From Phenylobacterium sp. (lineage in GTDB: Bacteria; Pseudomonadota; Alphaproteobacteria; Caulobacterales; Caulobacteraceae): a stretch of 64,000 nucleotides of DNA. The notes beneath the pieces are model-generated. The model made no database searches, was not told where the DNA came from, and worked only from the letters and a program-made list of their open reading frames with translations. The stretch covers positions 186,001-250,000 of the forward strand of contig JAGNIV010000002.1 in NCBI GenBank assembly GCA_018001015.1. Reading direction: 5' to 3'. A program made the position numbers and the translations under genes. Numbering within the stretch: the stretch's first letter is position 1; each line of letters starts with the position of its first letter. This document shows, piece after piece, positions 58,767-64,000 of this stretch.

Positions 58767-58908
58767 AGCCTTCTGAAACCACTTTCGCCAACTCTTAAGA
58801 GCTATCGGGGCTATTGGTCACCTTGCGCAGGCCACACCGGCACGCGATATCCAACGGGTACACGGCTCGCGTTCGAGAGTCGTTCACATCGAGAAGGGCT
58901 GCCTCCCA

Positions 58909-59523
58909 ATGTTTGATCCGCCGACGACCGCCCTGAACCTTGTCCCGATGGTGGTCGAGCAGACCAGTCGCGGCGAGCGTGCATTCGATATCTTTTCCCG
59001 CCTCCTGAAGGAGCGGGTCATCTTCCTGAACGGTCCCGTCGAGGACGGGATGTCGGCGCTGATCTGCGCCCAGCTGCTCTATCTTGAGGCCGAGAACCCC
59101 AAGAAAGAGATCCAGATGTACATCAACTCGCCGGGCGGCGTGGTGACCTCGGGTCTCGCGATCTACGACACCATGCAGTACATCAAGAGCCCGGTGGTCA
59201 CGCTCTGCATGGGCATGGCGGCCTCGATGGGCTCGTTCCTGCTGATGGCCGGTGAGGCCGGCCAGCGGATTTCCCTGCCCAACGCCCGCATCATGGTCCA
59301 CCAGCCCTCGGGCGGCTATTCCGGCAAGGCCTCGGACATCGAGCGTCACGCCGAGGACATCATCAAGACCAAGCGCCGGCTGAACGAGATCTATGCCAAG
59401 CACACCGGCCGCTCGTACGAAGAGGTCGAGGAAAAGCTCGACCGCGACACCTTCATGACCGCCGACGAGGCCAAGGAGTGGGGTCTGATCGACCTGGTCC
59501 AGGCTAACCGCTCGGACGACTAG
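58909..59523 (+). CDS. clpP: ATP-dependent Clp protease proteolytic subunit
   Basis: Serine peptidase of the ClpXP complex, 204 aa. The catalytic triad is visible as Ser106 ([10 protein letters not shown]), His131 (IMVHQPSGG) and a C-terminal Asp in LDRDTFM. The [12 protein letters not shown] block is also family-typical. In Caulobacter ClpXP degrades CtrA and is essential. Three short genes lie between clpP and clpX. An inverted TTAAGAG-type repeat sits near 58795 in its upstream region, which otherwise shows no clear promoter. Confidence 0.97.
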   Translation: MFDPPTTALNLVPMVVEQTSRGERAFDIFSRLLKERVIFLNGPVEDGMSALICAQLLYLEAENPKKEIQMYINSPGGVVTSGLAIYDTMQYIKSPVVTLCMGMAASMGSFLLMAGEAGQRISLPNARIMVHQPSGGYSGKASDIERHAEDIIKTKRRLNEIYAKHTGRSYEEVEEKLDRDTFMTADEAKEWGLIDLVQANRSDD

Positions 59524-59528
59524 GCCCG

Positions 59529-60047
59529 ATGGTCGCGCACACCCTGGTGGTGGGCGGGACAGGCATGCTTTCCGGACTTTGCGAGGCGCTCGCCGGTGAC
59601 GGTGGGCGCCTTTCGCTTTTGTCGCGCCAGGCGTCCGGTCCGGACGGGTTCGGTTGCGACTACTACGACCCGGATTCCTTCTCAGCGGCCCTCGACGCCG
59701 CGGTCGCGCGGTCTGGACCGATAAGCCTCGCCGTCGCCTGGTTCCACACCCTCAAGATCGAGGCCCCGCGCCTGCTTGCGCAGCGGGTCGAGGGGCGGCT
59801 GTTCCAGGTCCTGGGCAGCGCGGCGGCCGATCCGTCCCATCCTTGGCGACTGGAGACCGCGCGCAAGGTGGTCGACGGCCTGTCGAGGTGTGCGCTGCGT
59901 CAGGTGATTCTGGGTTTCGAGGTTGAGCCGGCCGGGTCGCGCTGGCTGACCAACGCGGAGATTTCGAACGGCGTGCTGGAGGCCGTGAGGACCGACGCGC
60001 CTTTGACCATCATAGGTCAGACCAAGCCGTGGTCGGCTAGACCCTGA
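59529..60047 (+). CDS. small Rossmann-fold (SDR-like) protein
   Basis: A 172-aa protein beginning TLVVGGTGMLSGL, a nucleotide-binding Rossmann motif, but lacking the YxxxK catalytic pair of true SDRs. The middle segment VAWFHTLKIEAPRLL and RLFQVLGSAAADPSH are typical of short SDR-related proteins called short-chain dehydrogenase in other bacteria. It begins six bases after clpP and so shares its transcript. It ends convergently with a small unknown gene, overlapping by 11 bases. Confidence 0.78.
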   Translation: MVAHTLVVGGTGMLSGLCEALAGDGGRLSLLSRQASGPDGFGCDYYDPDSFSAALDAAVARSGPISLAVAWFHTLKIEAPRLLAQRVEGRLFQVLGSAAADPSHPWRLETARKVVDGLSRCALRQVILGFEVEPAGSRWLTNAEISNGVLEAVRTDAPLTIIGQTKPWSARP

Positions 60048-60291
60048 GCCTATCCTGCGCAGCCGCGATCAAGGCGTCGCCGCTCTGGGCCACTTCGAAA
60101 CGGTCGAAGTCCTTGCCGTCGGCGGCGCGGACGTCGCCGAACAGGCCCTGGGGGTCTTCGTGGAAGTGCAGGAAGGCCCGGGATTTCCGATAGAAGACGC
60201 CGCGCTTCTTCTCGATCAAGCTGGGCAGGGCGCGGACGCGGGCCAGCAGGGGCTCCAGTTGATCGAGCGCGACTTCACCGGCGTGCTTCAC
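60037..60291 (-). CDS. conserved small hypothetical protein
   Basis: An 84-aa protein starting with GTG at 60291 (MKHAGEVAL). The core KRGVFYRKSRAFLHFHEDPQGLF is aromatic and well ordered, followed by DVRAADGKDFDRFEV. No known motif. It lies 12 bases downstream of cicA on the same strand and overlaps the convergent SDR-like gene. The position in the clp region makes it a candidate cicA partner. Confidence 0.75.
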   Translation of the reverse strand: MKHAGEVALDQLEPLLARVRALPSLIEKKRGVFYRKSRAFLHFHEDPQGLFGDVRAADGKDFDRFEVAQSGDALIAAAQDRLRV

Positions 60292-60303
60292 GGGGTTAGG
60301 CTC

Positions 60304-60969
60304 TCAGGGGCGTTCCTTGAAGACACGATAGCCGCGGTGATCGGCGATCTTCAACATTTCCCGGTCACCGTTGGTGTCGCCATAGGCGGCCTTCAGGGTG
60401 AAATCAGGTCCGAACATCGCGCGCAGGCGCCTGACCTTTTCCGGTCCGCGGCAATTTGCCCCCAGGAAGCCGCCGGTCACCCGATCGTCGGCGTCGAAGG
60501 CCAGTTCCGTGGCGATCAGGGCGTCGGCCCCCAGGCCCCGGGCGAAGGGCGCCACGATCACGTCGGGAGAGGCGCTGACGATCACCAGCTTGGCGTGGCG
60601 TTGCCGCCAGCGCCGCCAGGTCTGCAGGGCGTCGGGGCGAAGCAGGCTGGGAGCCGCCACCTCAGCAAAGGCGCGGGCCTGGGCCTCCAGCTCGTCGCGG
60701 GTCATGCCCTTGAGGAACTCGCGGACGGCTGCGGCCTTGATGCGTCCCCGGTTGCGGTGGCCCAGATAGGATATCGCCGCCGGGAGCAGCCGGGTCATGC
60801 CGGTCATGTAGCGGCCTTGGTCGACGCGCCATTTCAGGAACTCGGTGAAGCTGTCGCGCACGGTGATGGTGCCGTCGAAGTCGAAGGCCACCACGCCGGC
60901 GTCCTCGATCTGATCGTCGAGCATCTCGTTGGAAGGCGCGCCGCCGCCGCGCAGAGACTTTTTCGCCAT
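60304..60969 (-). CDS. cicA: HAD-IB family phosphatase (CicA)
   Basis: HAD hydrolase of 221 aa. The nucleophile motif DFDGT has Asp30 and Asp32; motif II is VSASP and motif III is in GDTNGDREML. This layout (HAD-IB, SerB-like) and its place between clpP and clpX match Caulobacter CicA, whose dose affects growth and cell shape; the substrate is unknown. The ATG at 60969 is used; a GTG six bases upstream is possible. It is divergent from clpX. Confidence 0.83.
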   Translation of the reverse strand: MAKKSLRGGGAPSNEMLDDQIEDAGVVAFDFDGTITVRDSFTEFLKWRVDQGRYMTGMTRLLPAAISYLGHRNRGRIKAAAVREFLKGMTRDELEAQARAFAEVAAPSLLRPDALQTWRRWRQRHAKLVIVSASPDVIVAPFARGLGADALIATELAFDADDRVTGGFLGANCRGPEKVRRLRAMFGPDFTLKAAYGDTNGDREMLKIADHRGYRVFKERP

Positions 60970-61309
60970 GGCCACCCCCTCGCGCCCCGTTCAGGAGCAC
61001 GTGTCTACCCAGAACAATCGGCGGGCGCGGCGCGAGCCTTGGGGGGTGAGGCGTTTCGCAGCGCCCGGAGCCGAAGGCTTGTCCCGAACTGGCGCACACC
61101 CATCTAGAGATTCGGACAGGCCCGCCATCGGGCGCCCCGACCGCCAATTGTCACCAAGCCCCCGCAAGGCTTGTGATCCTTGGTCGGATCGGGGATTGTC
61201 AAGGATTAGACAACCTGCGGCGCGTATCCTGCACTGATGGCGTCAGGAACGCCTCCGGGGACTGACGTCCAGGCCAGCCGGCCTCGCGTCGAAAGAGTGA
61301 GAAACGACC
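60970..61309. other. 340-bp divergent region between cicA and clpX
   Basis: No gene recognised. It should carry divergent promoters. A dyad TTGTC (61196-61200) / GACAA (61209-61213), eight bases apart, lies about 100 bases before the clpX start, and a second TTGTCA is at 61148-61153. These may be part of a promoter or a binding site; I could not assign them to a known regulator. Confidence 0.4.
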
Positions 61310-62572
61310 ATGACCAAGGCCGCCAGCGGAGACTCTAAGAGCACGCTCTACTGCTCATTCTGCGGCAAGAGTCAGCATGAGGTCCGCAAGCTTATCGCGG
61401 GGCCCACCGTGTTCATCTGTGATGAGTGCGTAGAACTGTGCATGGATATCATTCGCGAGGAGCACAAGATCTCCTTCGTGAAGTCCAAGGATGGTGTGCC
61501 GACCCCCAAGGAAATCCGCGAAGTCCTCGACGATTACGTGATCGGTCAAGATCACGCTAAGAAGGTGCTCGCGGTTGCGGTCCACAATCACTACAAGCGC
61601 CTCAACCACGCATCGAAGAATAACGACGTCGAGCTGGGCAAGGCCAACATCCTGCTCATCGGTCCGACCGGCACTGGCAAGACGCTGCTGGCGCAAACGC
61701 TCGCCCGAATCATCGACGTTCCCTTCACCGTCGCCGACGCCACGACCCTCACCGAGGCGGGCTATGTCGGCGAGGATGTCGAGAATATCATCCTGAAGCT
61801 GCTCCAGGCCGCTGACTACAATGTCGAGCGGGCGCAGCGCGGCATCGTCTACATCGACGAAGTCGACAAGATCAGCCGCAAGTCGGACAACCCGTCCATC
61901 ACCCGCGACGTGTCGGGCGAGGGCGTGCAGCAGGCACTGCTGAAGATCATGGAAGGCACCGTCGCCTCCGTGCCGCCGCAGGGCGGACGCAAGCATCCCC
62001 AGCAGGAGTTCCTGCAGGTGGACACCACCAACATCCTGTTCATCTGCGGCGGCGCCTTCGCCGGCCTGGAAAAGATCATCTCGGCCCGGGGCCAAGGCAC
62101 CTCCATCGGCTTCGGCGCCAAGGTGTCCGACCCCGATGAACGCCGCACGGGCCAGATTTTCCGTCAGGTGGAGCCGGACGACCTGCTGCGTTTCGGCCTG
62201 ATCCCGGAATTTGTCGGCCGCCTGCCGGTCATCGCGACCCTTGACGACCTGGACGAGCCGGCCCTGGTGAAGATCCTCACAGAGCCGAAGAACGCCTTCG
62301 TGAAGCAGTACCAGCGTCTGTTCGACATGGAGAACGTCGGCCTGACCTTCACCGACGACGCCCTCAACGCGGTGGCCCGCAAGGCCATCATTCGCAAGAC
62401 CGGCGCGCGGGGCCTGCGTTCCATTCTGGAAGGCATCCTGCTCGAGACCATGTACGAGCTGCCGACCTATGACGGCGTCGAGGAAGTGGTGGTCAACGCC
62501 GAGGTCGTCGAAGGCCGGGCTCAGCCCCTGGTCATCTACGCCGAGCGCCGCGACAAGGGTGGCGCCGCCTAG
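61310..62572 (+). CDS. clpX: ATP-dependent Clp protease ATP-binding subunit ClpX
   Basis: AAA+ unfoldase that feeds substrates to ClpP; 420 aa. N-terminal zinc-binding domain with Cys15, Cys18, Cys37 and Cys40; Walker A GPTGTGKT; Walker [11 protein letters not shown]; the pore loop region contains GYVGEDV. The last residues (ERRDKGGAA) are typical. An intrinsic terminator follows the stop; lon lies 359 bases downstream and so has its own promoter. Confidence 0.97.
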   Translation: MTKAASGDSKSTLYCSFCGKSQHEVRKLIAGPTVFICDECVELCMDIIREEHKISFVKSKDGVPTPKEIREVLDDYVIGQDHAKKVLAVAVHNHYKRLNHASKNNDVELGKANILLIGPTGTGKTLLAQTLARIIDVPFTVADATTLTEAGYVGEDVENIILKLLQAADYNVERAQRGIVYIDEVDKISRKSDNPSITRDVSGEGVQQALLKIMEGTVASVPPQGGRKHPQQEFLQVDTTNILFICGGAFAGLEKIISARGQGTSIGFGAKVSDPDERRTGQIFRQVEPDDLLRFGLIPEFVGRLPVIATLDDLDEPALVKILTEPKNAFVKQYQRLFDMENVGLTFTDDALNAVARKAIIRKTGARGLRSILEGILLETMYELPTYDGVEEVVVNAEVVEGRAQPLVIYAERRDKGGAA

Positions 62573-62597
62573 GCGCCAAGCGTACGATACGAATATC

Positions 62598-62627
62598 AAC
62601 GACCGCGGCGTCCTCGCCGCGGTCGTT
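62598..62627 (+). terminator. Rho-independent terminator of clpX
   Basis: A 13-bp perfect stem (62598-62610 with 62615-62627), loop tcct, then TTTTCGTTTC. It lies 26 bases after the clpX stop. Confidence 0.9.
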
Positions 62628-62931
62628 TTCGTTTCAGATCTTCGCGCCCAAGCCTTTGAAGATCTTGGGCTAGGCGCTGTAGGCGAAGGCTCTTGCGCCT
62701 GTTGTCGCGGCGCACCATTTCCTGTGTCTCGGGCGTCACCGGTTTTAGACGCATTGTCGCGGACGTTCTGGCTCAGCTTGTAGAGGGGGCCAAAGCGTCC
62801 ACATAAATGGCCGACAATTCGCCCACGCCGGGCGGACGGGCCGACCGACTCAGACTCATCGTCTGGGGGAACCCGGTCGGAATATGGGACGGGCCCTGCT
62901 TTGGAAGGGGGTCCACCAGGAGTAGATGCAC
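62628..62931. other. clpX-lon intergenic region
   Basis: Past the clpX terminator, about 300 bases carry no gene I can support. A candidate heat-shock promoter is at 62777-62808. A short AT-rich run lies near 62803-62808. The lon ribosome site (aggag) is at 62918-62922. Confidence 0.5.
62777..62808 (+). promoter_or_regulatory. candidate sigma-32 (heat-shock) promoter for lon
   Basis: CTTGTAG (62777-62783) and CCACATAAAT (62799-62808), separated by 15 bases, resemble the heat-shock consensus CTTGAAA/CCCCATNT. The site is about 125 bases upstream of the lon start. lon is a classic heat-shock gene. Two mismatches in each box keep this as a candidate. Confidence 0.45.
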
Positions 62932-64000
62932 ATGTCTGAGATCAAGACTCTGCCCATTCTTCCGCTGCGGGACATCGTTGTCTTCCCGCACCAGCCGGTG
63001 CCGCTGTTCGTGGGCCGCGAAAAGTCTGTTCGGGCGCTCGAGGAGGCCATGAAGGCCCCGGGCAAACAGATCCTGCTCGCCACCCAAAAGGACAAGGACG
63101 ATGACGATCCGTCTCCGGACGCGATCTACGACGTCGGCGTGGTGGCGTCGGTCCTGCAGCTGCTGAAACTTCCCGACGGCACCGTGAAGGTGCTGGTGGA
63201 GGGCAAGGCCCGCGCGGGTGTGTCGAAGTTCACCGACCAGGCTGAGTTCTACGAAGCCGAGGTCGCTTTCATTACCGAGGACGGCGCGGCCTCGACCGAA
63301 GCCGAGGCGCTGTCGCGCGCCGTGGTCGAACAGTTCGAGAACTATGTGAAACTCAACAAGAAGGTGCCGCCGGAGGCGCTCGCCTCCATGCCGCAGGTCG
63401 ACTCGCCCGGCGAGCTGGCCGACCGCATCGCGTCGCACCTGTCTGTGAAGATCGCCGAGAAGCAGAACCTGCTGGAGATCTTCAATGTCGTGAAGCGCCT
63501 GGAGAAGGTCTACGCCCTTATGGAGGGCGAGATCAGCGTCATGCAGACGGAAAAGAAGATCCGGAATCGCGTGAAGCGCCAGATGGAGAAGACCCAGCGC
63601 GAGTACTACCTCAACGAACAGATGAAGGCGATCCAGCGCGAGTTGGGCGAGCAGGACGACAGCCGCGATGAGCTGATTGAACTCGAAAAGCGCATCAAGA
63701 AAACCAAGCTCTCCAAGGAGGCCCGCACCAAGGCCGACGCCGAGCTGAAGAAGCTGCGCAACATGAGTCCGATGTCGGCGGAATCCACCGTCGTGCGGAA
63801 CTATCTCGACTGGCTGCTGTCCATTCCGTGGGGCAAGGCCAAGACCAAGCCGATCGACCTGGTGAAGGCCGAGGCCGTCCTGGAGCACGACCACTACGGC
63901 CTCGAGAAGGTCAAGGAACGCATCCTCGAGTACCTGGCCGTCCAGGCCCGGACCGGTTCCCTGAAGGGGCCGATCCTCTGCCTCGTCGGTCCGCCCGGCG
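62932..64000 (+). CDS. lon: ATP-dependent Lon protease (partial, runs off window)
   Basis: AAA+ protease that degrades misfolded and regulatory proteins such as CcrM and DnaA in Caulobacter. The N-terminal LON substrate domain starts MSEIKTLPILPLRDIVVFP, then a long helical stretch, then the start of the AAA module; the window ends inside Walker A at LVGPPG (about residue 356). The ATG at 62932 is used because AGGAG stands nine bases before it; an in-frame ATG at 62926 would be too close to that site. The AAA core and the serine/lysine protease domain lie beyond the window. Confidence 0.96.
   Translation, partial: MSEIKTLPILPLRDIVVFPHQPVPLFVGREKSVRALEEAMKAPGKQILLATQKDKDDDDPSPDAIYDVGVVASVLQLLKLPDGTVKVLVEGKARAGVSKFTDQAEFYEAEVAFITEDGAASTEAEALSRAVVEQFENYVKLNKKVPPEALASMPQVDSPGELADRIASHLSVKIAEKQNLLEIFNVVKRLEKVYALMEGEISVMQTEKKIRNRVKRQMEKTQREYYLNEQMKAIQRELGEQDDSRDELIELEKRIKKTKLSKEARTKADAELKKLRNMSPMSAESTVVRNYLDWLLSIPWGKAKTKPIDLVKAEAVLEHDHYGLEKVKERILEYLAVQARTGSLKGPILCLVGPPG

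Overview
The window is about 64 kb of GC-rich, gene-dense chromosome from an alphaproteobacterium, most likely a Caulobacterales member (Caulobacter/Phenylobacterium-like). The evidence is the gene content and order: rne, a cell-wall amidase and PBP1A, prfB, a bactofilin with an M23 peptidase, the IscR-led suf operon, a DgcB-like cyclase, glnB-glnA, and clpP-cicA-clpX-lon. Starts are ATG, GTG or TTG, and many genes join through ATGA or GTGA overlaps. I saw no transposase, phage gene, integrase or CRISPR array. Genus and species cannot be fixed from sequence reading alone.

Layout. 1-3775: fatty-acid synthesis (accC partial, accB), aroQ, thiamine thiazole genes thiS-thiG and an SDR. 3772-8497: an FAD oxidoreductase, a methyltransferase, a DsbA-like lipoprotein and an M48 peptidase with TPR repeats. 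8548-19384: RNase E, then envelope genes (amidase, PBP1A), prfB with a programmed +1 frameshift, a ComB-like phosphatase, a palindromic intergenic repeat, a DUF805 protein, and the bactofilin/M23 pair. 19681-24174: 1-Cys peroxiredoxin, tyrS, a DOMON-like protein coupled to a NamZ-like muramidase, and an alpha/beta hydrolase. 24330-31573: the suf operon (iscR, NifS-type desulfurase, sufB, a 135-aa unknown, sufC, sufD, sufS, sufT, sufA). 31721-37231: katG with an upstream dyad, a DUF2087 protein, a GST, a PaaG-like enoyl-CoA hydratase and a DgcB-like diguanylate cyclase.

37358-50407: RhlB-like DEAD helicase, parE, a Gfo/Idh oxidoreductase, an APH-fold kinase coupled to DUF3297, glnA/glnB, a thiolase-like protein lacking the catalytic Cys, a histidine phosphatase, Nnr, and a LysE-family exporter behind a structured leader that looks like a transcription attenuator. 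50430-54388: a TPR/glycosyltransferase protein, tRNA-Leu(UAG), a methyltransferase and trigger factor. 54566-58766: a three-gene envelope-signalling module (TonB-dependent receptor, YfiR, CHASE8-type hybrid histidine kinase). 58909-64000: the proteolysis cluster clpP, a small Rossmann protein, a small unknown, cicA, clpX and lon (cut by the window end).

Most of the window is ordinary core genome. The two items most worth a second look are the YfiR-linked hybrid kinase module, which pairs the periplasmic part of the Yfi system with a histidine-kinase output, and the 49.6-49.74 kb leader of the LysE-family gene, whose three mutually exclusive helices form a textbook attenuator or riboswitch layout.
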